Positions 7,916 through 13,766 of a stretch of DNA of 13,766 bases are shown one piece after another. Origin of the DNA: an uncultured Rhodospirillaceae bacterium (GTDB lineage Bacteria; Pseudomonadota; Alphaproteobacteria; Rhodospirillales; Casp-alpha2); NCBI GenBank assembly GCA_913048145.1, contig CAJWVP010000033.1, positions 1-13,766 on the forward strand, written 5' to 3'. Positions within the stretch are counted from its first letter, which is position 1. Each line of letters starts with the position of its first letter. Both the position numbers and the translations under genes were made by a program. The notes under the pieces are model-generated. The model was not told where the DNA came from, made no database searches, and saw nothing but the letters and a program-made list of their open reading frames with translations.

Positions 7916-8775
7916 TATTTTGCCTCCGCGCGCTCGATGGCGATCTTGACGGCGCGGATGGCAAGCACGCCGGCCACGTGAATTCGGAATGCGACGGTGC
8001 CGCGTTTATCGTCAATGGGGTTACAGGCGTCGCGTGCCGCGGCGGCGACGCTGGCCAGGACCGTATCATCGATTTTTTTTCCGATCATGGCCGTGGCCGC
8101 GGCCGGAACCAGTCGGGCCGTCGGGGCCACGGCGCCAAGTGCCAGTCGTGCCGCGGTGCAGGTGCCGTCCGCATCCAAGGTTACGGCGGCACCGGCGCCT
8201 ACTACGGCGATATCCATCTCCGTTCTCGGAATAAAGCGTAAGTAGGCGTCCGCGCTCCGGGTGGTGGGTTTTGGTATATCCAGGGAGACAACGAACTCGT
8301 TGCCGCTCAAGTTGGTCCGACTGGGGCCGGCGAGGAGGTCTTCCACGGCGACCACGCGAAGGCCGTTTGGTCCCGCGATCTGTGCGAAGGCGCCGGCTGC
8401 GATCAAGGCCGGGACGCTGTCCGCAGCTGGTGAGGCGTTGCATAAGTTGCCGCCAACGGTGGCACGACCCTGGACTTGGGCGGAACCGATGAGTTCCACC
8501 GCCTCAACCACGCCCGGGAGGAGCGCCTTCGCGGCGTCATGTTCGCTGAGCTCGGCGCCTGTGACTGCGGCACCAATACGCACGTGGGTGTCGTCGACAG
8601 TGATGGTGCGGGTTTCTATGATCCGTTTTATATCGACGAACAGACTTGGCCGGATCATTTCTTCCCGCAATTGCACCAAAAGATCCGTGCCGCCAGCGAA
8701 AATGTGCGCCTCGTCATCGGCCGCGGCCAGTGCCGCGACAGCTGCTTCGACGCTGGTCGGTGCTTCGTAATTCAT
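7915..8775 (-). CDS. FAD-binding medium subunit of the molybdenum hydroxylase
   Basis: The flavin subunit that passes electrons from the iron-sulfur clusters to an acceptor. With the ATG at 8775 it is 286 residues, close to CoxM (about 288). It begins MNYEAPTSVEAAVAAL, the usual family opening. FAD-binding motifs are AGGTDLL (27-33) and ATVGGNLCNASPAAD (105-119). I prefer this start because the family normally begins at this motif; an in-frame ATG at 8835 would add 20 residues with no recognisable conservation, and neither start has a good ribosome site. The four-cysteine insertion that carries an extra [4Fe-4S] cluster in 4-hydroxybenzoyl-CoA reductase is missing: only three scattered Cys are present. 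This argues against a true HCR and for an oxidising aldehyde or CO-dehydrogenase-like enzyme. It is the first gene of the operon. Confidence 0.92.
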   Translation of the reverse strand: MNYEAPTSVEAAVAALAAADDEAHIFAGGTDLLVQLREEMIRPSLFVDIKRIIETRTITVDDTHVRIGAAVTGAELSEHDAAKALLPGVVEAVELIGSAQVQGRATVGGNLCNASPAADSVPALIAAGAFAQIAGPNGLRVVAVEDLLAGPSRTNLSGNEFVVSLDIPKPTTRSADAYLRFIPRTEMDIAVVGAGAAVTLDADGTCTAARLALGAVAPTARLVPAAATAMIGKKIDDTVLASVAAAARDACNPIDDKRGTVAFRIHVAGVLAIRAVKIAIERAEAK

Positions 8776-8861
8776 GTCTTGCAACGTCTTTGTCCCTCTC
8801 GACTCCAGACCCGAACCGGCGTGGCGGTCGGTCATTCGTGGGGCAGAAGCATAACGCTCTG

Positions 8862-8876
8862 TTCCACTTTATGGAA
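8862..8876. promoter_or_regulatory. 15-bp palindrome, candidate operator of the catabolic operon
   Basis: TTCCA (8862-8866) and TGGAA (8872-8876) form a perfect dyad with a 5-base centre, 86 bases upstream of the preferred start of the FAD-subunit gene. Short TTCC...GGAA dyads of this kind are common operators of IclR-family regulators, which often control aromatic and organic-acid catabolism; that link is from memory and no regulator gene lies in the window. The dyad is only 26 bases from the alternative ATG at 8835, which slightly favours the ATG at 8775 if it is a promoter operator. Confidence 0.4.
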
Positions 8877-8930
8877 TGAACCTTTACGCTGCGCACGCCA
8901 AGGCATGGATGTTTCAAAATGCTCATGCGG

Positions 8931-8949
8931 GTGAAAATGTGGGTTTCAC
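8931..8949. repeat. 6-bp inverted repeat upstream of the ECF promoter candidate
   Basis: GTGAAA (8931-8936) and TTTCAC (8944-8949) are perfect reverse complements around a 7-base centre. The dyad ends 5 bases before the TGATCC element at 8955 and lies between the two divergent operons, so it could be an operator acting on either. No family match is claimed. Confidence 0.4.
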
Positions 8950-8954
8950 AATGG

Positions 8955-8986
8955 TGATCCGACGGGCTGTAGCGCCCGTCTAAAGT
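8955..8986 (+). promoter_or_regulatory. Candidate RpoE/ChrR-type (ECF) promoter for the DUF6134-SDR-NTF2 operon
   Basis: TGATCC (8955-8960) is followed 20 bases later by TAAAGT (8981-8986), or 16 bases later by CGTC. TGATCC is the -35 element I recall for RpoE-ChrR (ECF11, singlet-oxygen) promoters in Rhodobacter, where the -10 element resembles TAAG. The spacing to TAAAG is a little longer than I remember, so the match is partial. The position is good: transcription would start near 8992, about 35 bases before the ATG at 9027. The gene content downstream is also typical of that regulon. Confidence 0.4.
8961..8980. repeat. 7-bp inverted repeat filling the promoter spacer
   Basis: GACGGGC (8961-8967) and GCCCGTC (8974-8980) are perfect reverse complements with the 6-base loop TGTAGC. 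The dyad exactly fills the gap between the TGATCC and TAAAGT elements. It could be an operator within the promoter, or a GC hairpin stopping transcription; no T-run follows on the minus strand. Confidence 0.45.
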
Positions 8987-9026
8987 ATGACTTGACCATA
9001 AAGTAGGGCTGTGTCCGGAATTAGGT

Positions 9027-9731
9027 ATGCGACGCCATCTCTCTCTCATCTGCGCGGTCGTGACTTTTGTCATGTCGCCCCCGGCCGTTGCGGAGGCCAC
9101 CGCCGGTGATCAAATAAACCGGCCCCGGCTTTATGGCGACGGCATTGCCTTCGACGTGATCCGCAAGGGCGAGACGATCGGGGCCCACAAAGTTCGGTTC
9201 GACCACGATGCCAACGGGTGGAATGTGCGCAGCATCTTCGAACTGGAGGTGCGGTTTTTAGCCTTTTTCGCCTTCCGCTACCGCTATGAGGCAGACGCGC
9301 GATGGGTGAAGGGCGAATTGCACCGCTTGCGCACGAATACTAATGATGACGGCGAACGTTTCTCCATGCTTGTGACCCGATCTGGCGATCGAATGCAGAT
9401 CCATTTAAAGGAGAAGACCTATAGCACCGAAGCTCCGATCATCCCGACCAATCATTGGAATGCCGATGTGCTGGGCCAGAAACGCGTGCTGAACACGCTC
9501 ACTGGGAACGTCAACAACGTGACGCTGGTTGCGAAGGGACGCGAGGCCATTGCCACGGAGCGCGGTGATGTGGTCGCCACCCGATATGCCTACACTGGGG
9601 ATTTGGTGGACACGGAGGTCTGGTACGACGACGCTGGGCGCTGGGTGAAGCTCCGTTTTATGGGCCGGGACGGGACGCCCATCGAATACGCATGCCGCCG
9701 ATGCCAGGGTGACGGCAAGGCTGAGCCGTGA
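9027..9731 (+). CDS. Secreted DUF6134 family protein
   Basis: A 234-residue protein of unknown function that I assign to the DUF6134 group by its overall pattern. That pattern is a signal peptide, a beta-rich domain opening with FDVIRKGETIGAHKVRF, and a later YAYTGDLVDTEVWYDDAGRWVKLRF stretch, split here as YAYTGDL and VWYDDAGRWVKLRF. Residues 1-24 form a signal peptide with RR at 2-3, a hydrophobic core and AVAEA before the cleavage point, so it should be periplasmic. The C-terminus carries CRRC (Cys223, Cys226), which could form a disulfide. No catalytic residues are evident; a lipid- or envelope-related role is only suggested by its neighbours. The weak ribosome site CGGA lies 7 bases upstream of the ATG. 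The stop overlaps the GTG of the SDR gene. Confidence 0.8.
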   Translation: MRRHLSLICAVVTFVMSPPAVAEATAGDQINRPRLYGDGIAFDVIRKGETIGAHKVRFDHDANGWNVRSIFELEVRFLAFFAFRYRYEADARWVKGELHRLRTNTNDDGERFSMLVTRSGDRMQIHLKEKTYSTEAPIIPTNHWNADVLGQKRVLNTLTGNVNNVTLVAKGREAIATERGDVVATRYAYTGDLVDTEVWYDDAGRWVKLRFMGRDGTPIEYACRRCQGDGKAEP

Positions 9732-10492
9732 GCGAAGTCTCTGCCCGCCGGGTTGCATGGGTCACAGGCGCTGGAAAAGGTATCGGCCGGGGACTGGCCA
9801 AGCGGCTGGCTGAGGACGGTTGGACTGTCTGCGCCAGCGCCCGGACCGTGGCGGACCTAGAAAGCCTCGCCGAGGCATGTCCCGATGGCCATTTACATCC
9901 GCATGTTCTTGATATTACGGACCCATCGGCGACCCGGGCGGTTCTCACCGCCATAGAGGCTGATTGGGGCCCGCCGGACCTAGCCGTTCTCAACGCCGGC
10001 ACCCACATTCCGGTGACGGCGGCCGATCTAGATGCTGAACCCTTTCGGCGGCTCATGGAAACTAACGTGATGGGCACGGTTTATGGATTGACCAATCTTC
10101 TTCCGATCATGCGGCGGCGAGGGTCGGGGCATATCGCCGTGGTTTCCTCTCTGGCTGGCTACAGAGGATTACCCACTTCGGCCGCCTACGGTGCCAGCAA
10201 GGCGGCGTTGATCAACATGTGCGAGGCCTTGCGTCCCGAATCGGATGCCATGGGCATCAAGCTTCAAGTCATCACGCCGGGGTTTGTGGAAACTCCGCTC
10301 ACGGATCAAAACGATTTCAAAATGCCGTTCCTCGTGACCGTGGACGAGGCGACTGATCAAATTATGCGCGGCCTTGCCAGCGATCGGTTCGAGGTCAGTT
10401 TTCCGCGCAGCTTTGCCCTCATCATGAAGGCACTCCGTATTTTGCCCGACCGCTTGTTCTTCGTTGTGACCCGTCGGATGATCAAACCGTGA
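9728..10492 (+). CDS. Short-chain dehydrogenase/reductase (classical SDR)
   Basis: A 254-residue NAD(P)-dependent oxidoreductase acting on a carbonyl or alcohol substrate. All classical SDR elements are present: TGAGKGIG (13-20) for the cofactor, NAG (89-91), Asn113, the catalytic Ser141, and YGASK with Tyr154 and Lys158. PGFVETP (184-190) is the usual post-active-site loop. Arg39 in SART, at the end of the second strand, favours NADP(H). The C-terminus (226-254) is hydrophobic and basic, as in SDRs that act on membrane-linked substrates. The GTG start overlaps the TGA of the DUF6134 gene by 4 bases (9728-9731), and the stop overlaps the next start in the same way. The context with a Cfa-like enzyme, DUF3833 and an NTF2-like protein suggests lipid or stress metabolism; the substrate is unknown. 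Confidence 0.94.
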   Translation: MSEVSARRVAWVTGAGKGIGRGLAKRLAEDGWTVCASARTVADLESLAEACPDGHLHPHVLDITDPSATRAVLTAIEADWGPPDLAVLNAGTHIPVTAADLDAEPFRRLMETNVMGTVYGLTNLLPIMRRRGSGHIAVVSSLAGYRGLPTSAAYGASKAALINMCEALRPESDAMGIKLQVITPGFVETPLTDQNDFKMPFLVTVDEATDQIMRGLASDRFEVSFPRSFALIMKALRILPDRLFFVVTRRMIKP

Positions 10493-10908
10493 CGACACCC
10501 ATCGAAACTTATGCGGTTGTCCTCGAGGGGCTGACCGCGGACAATCTGTCGACGCTTTCCAATCATGTTACATCGGACGTACACTTCGTCGATCCCTTCA
10601 ACGATGTGACTGGCGTGGACCATATGATACGGGTGTTTTCTGACATGTTCGCAGAGGTCGGTCCAGTTCGCTTTTCGGTGAGCGAGGCGCACGGTAACGC
10701 GTCAACAGGGATGATGGCGTGGCAATTTGAGGGGGAACTCCGCGGTAAACCCTGGACGTTCGAGGGCACCACTGTCCTGCGGTTTTCCTCAGATGGCCGA
10801 ATTTGCGAACATATCGACTACTGGGATGCTGCCAGTAACTTTTATGAAAGGCTGCCAGTTATTGGTTGGCTGCTCGGCGTTCTGCGTCGACAGTTGGCCA
10901 CGCGGTAA
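10489..10908 (+). CDS. NTF2-like (SnoaL-type) protein
   Basis: A 139-residue small alpha+beta cone-fold protein of the nuclear transport factor 2-like superfamily. The conserved core is visible: an N-terminal helix ETYAVVLEGL, then DVHFVDPFNDVTGVDHMIRV (30-49), and C-terminal strands MMAWQFEG, TFEGTTVLRF and DGRICEHIDYWD. Such proteins are often isomerases, cyclases or ligand-binding partners of SDR enzymes. Which of these applies cannot be told, although the polar residues in the cone (Asp35, His120 region) could be functional. The GTG start overlaps the SDR stop (10489-10492). The last 50 bases overlap the 3' end of the DUF3833 gene on the other strand, leaving no room for an intergenic terminator. 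Confidence 0.86.
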   Translation: MTTPIETYAVVLEGLTADNLSTLSNHVTSDVHFVDPFNDVTGVDHMIRVFSDMFAEVGPVRFSVSEAHGNASTGMMAWQFEGELRGKPWTFEGTTVLRFSSDGRICEHIDYWDAASNFYERLPVIGWLLGVLRRQLATR

Positions 10909-11467
10909 TGGTTTGACCGTCTTGAACCAACTGCTTGCCCGCTCTCATGAAGGCTAGCGTCACCGTCCCAATGTCGATGCCCAGTTTTGATACACGGGCG
11001 CGGTTAAGCAAAAGTCCAGACGACTGAAGAAACATCCAATCGTCAAAGTGTACGCGCCAAATACCGTCACCCACCTTCAGTTTTAAATCGTAACGCCAAT
11101 TAAGTGCATTCCCTCGCACTTCACCGTGCGCCAGGCCTATGACATCGTCGGCACGACCCACATAACTAGTGTCGCCGGTCTTCTCTATGGTCCATACACG
11201 CCGATCCTTTTCGCCGTCGCTGTAGTGAAAACGTTCGTCAAGTATGAGCACTTTGCCGTCCCAAGCCCCTTTGATATCTACAGTGAACTGCCGGCGCACG
11301 ATGCCAAAACGGTCCTCAAACATGCCCGAGGCTCGAACTTCGCCGGCAAAATATTCCTCGAGAACAAAGGCCGGCTCAGAGTTTTTGAAATCATCAATCT
11401 TCATGCCCGTACATCCGCTCAAAATAGAGAAGGTTAACACCCCAGCGAACAGTCTTGATACGGTCAT
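10859..11467 (-). CDS. DUF3833 family lipoprotein
   Basis: A 202-residue protein matching the DUF3833 group. It has a lipoprotein signal peptide with lipobox LSGC, placing the lipid-modified residue at Cys19, so the mature chain is probably anchored in the inner or outer membrane facing the periplasm. Characteristic segments are PAFVLEEYFAGEVRASGMFEDRFG, here seen as LEEYFAGEV and MFEDRFG, then LDERFHYSDGEKDRRVW and LNWRYDLKLKVGDGIW. The function is unknown. From memory, the family sits beside Cfa-like, MFS and SDR genes in alpha- and gammaproteobacterial stress/lipid clusters, as here. The ATG overlaps the TGA of the transporter gene (11464-11467). Its C-terminus is coded antisense to the end of the NTF2-like gene. 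Confidence 0.88.
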   Translation of the reverse strand: MTVSRLFAGVLTFSILSGCTGMKIDDFKNSEPAFVLEEYFAGEVRASGMFEDRFGIVRRQFTVDIKGAWDGKVLILDERFHYSDGEKDRRVWTIEKTGDTSYVGRADDVIGLAHGEVRGNALNWRYDLKLKVGDGIWRVHFDDWMFLQSSGLLLNRARVSKLGIDIGTVTLAFMRAGKQLVQDGQTITAWPTVDAERRAANQ

Positions 11468-12819
11468 TTGTGTTTTCCGGGGCTCGATAGAGTGAGGCGT
11501 TGTCTAAGCCGGCGACTTATTGCCGTGTGTCGCGCGGCGCTTAACGGAAACTTCCATATGGCCACAATAGCGACTATCTTTATTACGACGGGTACACCGG
11601 CATAGATCACGATTAACGCTGAGCGTCCTGCCTCGGACGGTAACTCCGGATCAAATCCCATCCAGGCCACGCCGGGGAGTGCAAGGCCTACGGCCGCTGC
11701 CAAAGCAAGTTTCGTGGCCATACCCCACAGGGCGAATTGGACACCGGTGCGGTCGGCGCCAAAGCGCCATTGGTCATAATCAGCCACGTCAGCTTGGATT
11801 GCCGGTGGCAAGGCTAGGTCTGCGCCGAGCGCCGCGCCGGTGAGGATGCAGATTAACATAAACGCGGCTTCCGCACCGGCCGGTAGCGCGGGCACGACGG
11901 CGAAGGCCGCACAGGCCAGGATCATTGCCCAGCACCAGGTCCGATGTTTGCTAGTATTGCGGCTCAATCGTAGCCATAGGGGAATGGCTGCGATGGCGGC
12001 CACGAAGTAAACCAGGATGAAATGTGGGCGCACATTTTCTGCGACGCCCAGGCCATGCTCCAAATACAAGAAAAACAGGGCGGCTGGGATGCCGTTGGCC
12101 AAACCATTCACGAACCAGGCTGATAACAAGCGCAGAAAAAGCGCATTGCCGAGGAGGCTCTTTAGTTTCTTCAGGCGCAGCGGGTTTTCGACAGTGCGAG
12201 CCGATGTACGCTCGGGGACAAACCACAGTAGGATAGGTATAAAAATCAAACCAAGTCCGGTCGCTGTCCAAGCAACGGCACTAGGTGCTGCGGCTGCACC
12301 CGCCGTTTCCGTCATGTAAGCGGCCAATCCGCCAGCCCCCAACATGCCCATCAATGCTATGCCTTCGCGCCATCCTGTGATGCGCACTCGTTCATTGTAA
12401 TCGGGATGCAATTCCGCGCCCCACGCCATATAAGGCACGGCGACCATGGTCCAACCGGCGTAGAGGACTAGAGACCAGGTCAGGAGATAAACACCGTTGG
12501 CGTCGGGTGGCGGACCAAGGAGCCTGACCAGCCCCCAGCCGGCCAATCCTGCACCCATGAGGATCCAAGGCTTGCGCCGAAGCCCGCAAAGGGGAAACCG
12601 ATCGCTTAAGTATCCGATCAATGGATCCGTGACCGTGTCAAATAGACGCGCCAAAAGCAGAAATATACCCGTGGCCGCGAGGCCAAGTCCCATTTCGACG
12701 CCGTACAAGGTCGGCAGGTGCAGGTAAACCGGAATGGTTGGGAGGGCAACAACAAAGGCTGGTGACGCGTAAGCTAGGAGGATCCCCCGACGTAAGGGCG
12801 TCGCCGCAATGGCACTCAT
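11464..12819 (-). CDS. MFS transporter of the GPH (glycoside-pentoside-hexuronide, MelB-like) family
   Basis: A 451-residue, twelve-helix inner-membrane carrier. The first helix region contains LARLFDTVTDPLIGYLSDRF (56-75). Asp61 and Asp65 fall where MelB has its cation-site Asp55 and Asp59, so cation coupling is likely retained. The GPH-type loop PYMAWGAELHPDYNERVR follows helix 4. I chose the ATG at 12819 because it overlaps the TGA of the Cfa-like gene (ATGA, 12816-12819) and begins just before helix 1; an in-frame extension to 12900 would add 27 arginine-rich residues. The stop overlaps the DUF3833 start in the same way. In this cluster type the cargo is unknown and may be a lipid precursor rather than a sugar. 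Confidence 0.91.
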   Translation of the reverse strand: MSAIAATPLRRGILLAYASPAFVVALPTIPVYLHLPTLYGVEMGLGLAATGIFLLLARLFDTVTDPLIGYLSDRFPLCGLRRKPWILMGAGLAGWGLVRLLGPPPDANGVYLLTWSLVLYAGWTMVAVPYMAWGAELHPDYNERVRITGWREGIALMGMLGAGGLAAYMTETAGAAAAPSAVAWTATGLGLIFIPILLWFVPERTSARTVENPLRLKKLKSLLGNALFLRLLSAWFVNGLANGIPAALFFLYLEHGLGVAENVRPHFILVYFVAAIAAIPLWLRLSRNTSKHRTWCWAMILACAAFAVVPALPAGAEAAFMLICILTGAALGADLALPPAIQADVADYDQWRFGADRTGVQFALWGMATKLALAAAVGLALPGVAWMGFDPELPSEAGRSALIVIYAGVPVVIKIVAIVAIWKFPLSAARHTAISRRLRQRLTLSSPGKHK

Positions 12820-13766
12820 GCGTGTTGGAGGGTAAAATGGGCGACGTCGATGCGCCCGGTATCGAATCCGACTTCGCAATAGCAAAGATAGTAGCGCCAC
12901 ATGCGGTAGAAATGATCATCAAAGCCCAGGGCCTTGATTTCGGACCAGGCGTTTTGGAACGCCATATCCCATCGCCGCAAGGTTTCACCGTAGGATGGAC
13001 CGAACGTGAAATGATCGGTGATTGCTAATCTGGACGCTGCTGCAGCCTGCTGGAAGACACGGGGTTCGGGCAGCATGCCGCCCGGGAAAATATAGCGCTG
13101 GATGAATTCTGGGTTCTGCCGGTAGTCGTCGAAATAGGCCTCATCCATGGTGATGATCTGTAGGGCGGCCTTACCGCAGGGCGCCAGGCGTTCGCGCAGA
13201 GTGTCTAAATAGACAGACCAGTACTGTTCTCCGACGGCCTCGAACATCTCGATGGACACAATTTTGTCGAACTCTCCCTGAACGTCGCGATAGTCTTGCA
13301 ATCGAACCTCTACCTGACCTGACAGACCCGCCCGTGCCATCCTATCCCGGGCATAGGCCGCTTGCTCGCGCGAGAGGGTCAAGGCAACCACGTTGCAGCC
13401 GTAGTCCCGGGCGGCGATCTCAGCGAACCCGCCCCAGCCGCATCCAATCTCCAGAAGCTGATCTCCGGGCTGGAGGTCCAGTTGTGCGGCGAGGCGCAGG
13501 TATTTCCGCCGTTGCGCCGGCGCCAGCGGTTCATCCAGGGTCTCGAATAGCGCTGACGAATAGGTCATAGAAGGATCGAGCCAGTGGCCATAGAAAACGT
13601 TACCCAGGTCGTAGTGGGCGGCAATGTTTCGACGGCTGCCGCGCCGGGTATTGGAGTGCCGTGCATGGTGAAGCCGGTCGAACAAGCGATGCAGCGTTGT
13701 TTTCTGCAGTGTCGTTCCCAATGCTTGTTCGTTCATCAGCCCAAACCGCATGATTGCGGACAGATC
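12816..13766 (-). CDS. Cfa-like SAM-dependent fatty-acid methyltransferase (5' end missing)
   Basis: The last 316 codons of a class I methyltransferase of the cyclopropane-fatty-acid synthase family, which modify double bonds of phospholipid acyl chains with S-adenosylmethionine. The frame stays open to the window edge, so the ATG at 13751 is internal: family members are near 400 residues, and the codons before it (DLSAI) fit the N-terminal domain. Counting from that Met, HYDLGN is at 46-51, YSSALF at 64-69, the SAM motif LLEIGCGWGGFAE at 99-111, EMFEAVG at 169-175 and YIFPGGMLP at 220-228. Against E. coli Cfa, bicarbonate ligand Cys139 is Ser66 and His266 is Gln198, while Glu239 (Glu171) and Ile268 (Ile200) are kept. 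It may therefore make a methylated rather than a cyclopropane product. The stop overlaps the GPH transporter start. Confidence 0.92.
   Translation of the reverse strand, partial: DLSAIMRFGLMNEQALGTTLQKTTLHRLFDRLHHARHSNTRRGSRRNIAAHYDLGNVFYGHWLDPSMTYSSALFETLDEPLAPAQRRKYLRLAAQLDLQPGDQLLEIGCGWGGFAEIAARDYGCNVVALTLSREQAAYARDRMARAGLSGQVEVRLQDYRDVQGEFDKIVSIEMFEAVGEQYWSVYLDTLRERLAPCGKAALQIITMDEAYFDDYRQNPEFIQRYIFPGGMLPEPRVFQQAAAASRLAITDHFTFGPSYGETLRRWDMAFQNAWSEIKALGFDDHFYRMWRYYLCYCEVGFDTGRIDVAHFTLQHA

Noticed and set aside
5145..8775. Aerobic carbon monoxide dehydrogenase
   Set aside because: The large subunit has AYRAPGAT instead of the AYXCSFR active-site loop that carries the essential cysteine.
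8261..8934. Plus-strand open frames opposite the FAD-subunit gene and extending into the control region
   Set aside because: These are reverse-strand shadows, and the FAD-binding motifs on the minus strand settle the coding strand.
8992..9021. TTGACC at 8992-8997 as a sigma-70 -35 box for the DUF6134 operon
   Set aside because: No acceptable -10 sequence lies 16-18 bases downstream, and the start point would fall almost on the first codon.
12820..12900. 27-residue N-terminal extension of the GPH transporter
   Set aside because: It is arginine-rich, overlaps the methyltransferase gene deeply, and is not needed: the ATG at 12819 gives the 4-base overlap seen throughout this cluster.

Overview
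The window reads as a chromosomal segment of an alphaproteobacterium. The lineage is an inference from moderately high GC, many 4-base ATGA/GTGA gene overlaps, and a lipid/stress gene set (Cfa-like methyltransferase, GPH-family transporter, DUF3833 lipoprotein, SDR, NTF2-like protein) that in this class usually sits near rpoE-chrR. I see no rRNA, tRNA, CRISPR array, insertion sequence or phage gene.

Layout. (1) 1-752, plus strand: the tail of an unidentified reading frame, then tag (3-methyladenine DNA glycosylase I). (2) 753-1005: a convergent spacer rich in inverted repeats. (3) 1006-1869, minus strand: a bile acid:sodium symporter (BASS) family carrier, with a 328-base non-coding stretch upstream. 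(4) 2198-8775, minus strand: a five-gene catabolic operon. In transcription order it encodes the FAD subunit, [2Fe-2S] subunit and molybdopterin subunit of a xanthine-oxidase-family hydroxylase, then a benzoylformate-decarboxylase-like ThDP enzyme and a family III CoA transferase. Four of the five genes overlap a neighbour; only an 80-base gap with a strong ribosome binding site separates the hydroxylase genes from the last two. (5) 8776-9026: a divergent control region with three inverted repeats and a TGATCC-type ECF promoter candidate. (6) 9027-10908, plus strand: secreted DUF6134 protein, SDR oxidoreductase and NTF2-like protein, each overlapping the next by 4 bases. (7) 10859-13766, minus strand: Cfa-like methyltransferase (runs off the window), GPH transporter and DUF3833 lipoprotein, again with 4-base overlaps, convergent with block 6 and overlapping it by 50 bases.

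How the genes may work together. The five-gene operon can be read as a route from a 2-oxo acid to an acyl-CoA: the ThDP enzyme decarboxylates to an aldehyde, the molybdenum hydroxylase oxidises the aldehyde to an acid, and the CoA transferase activates the acid. This is inference. No substrate can be named, and both the ThDP enzyme and the hydroxylase differ from their best-known relatives at diagnostic sites. The BASS carrier could import an organic acid for it. Blocks 6 and 7 look like a membrane-lipid modification and stress module whose regulators (RpoE/ChrR) would lie beyond the right edge or elsewhere.
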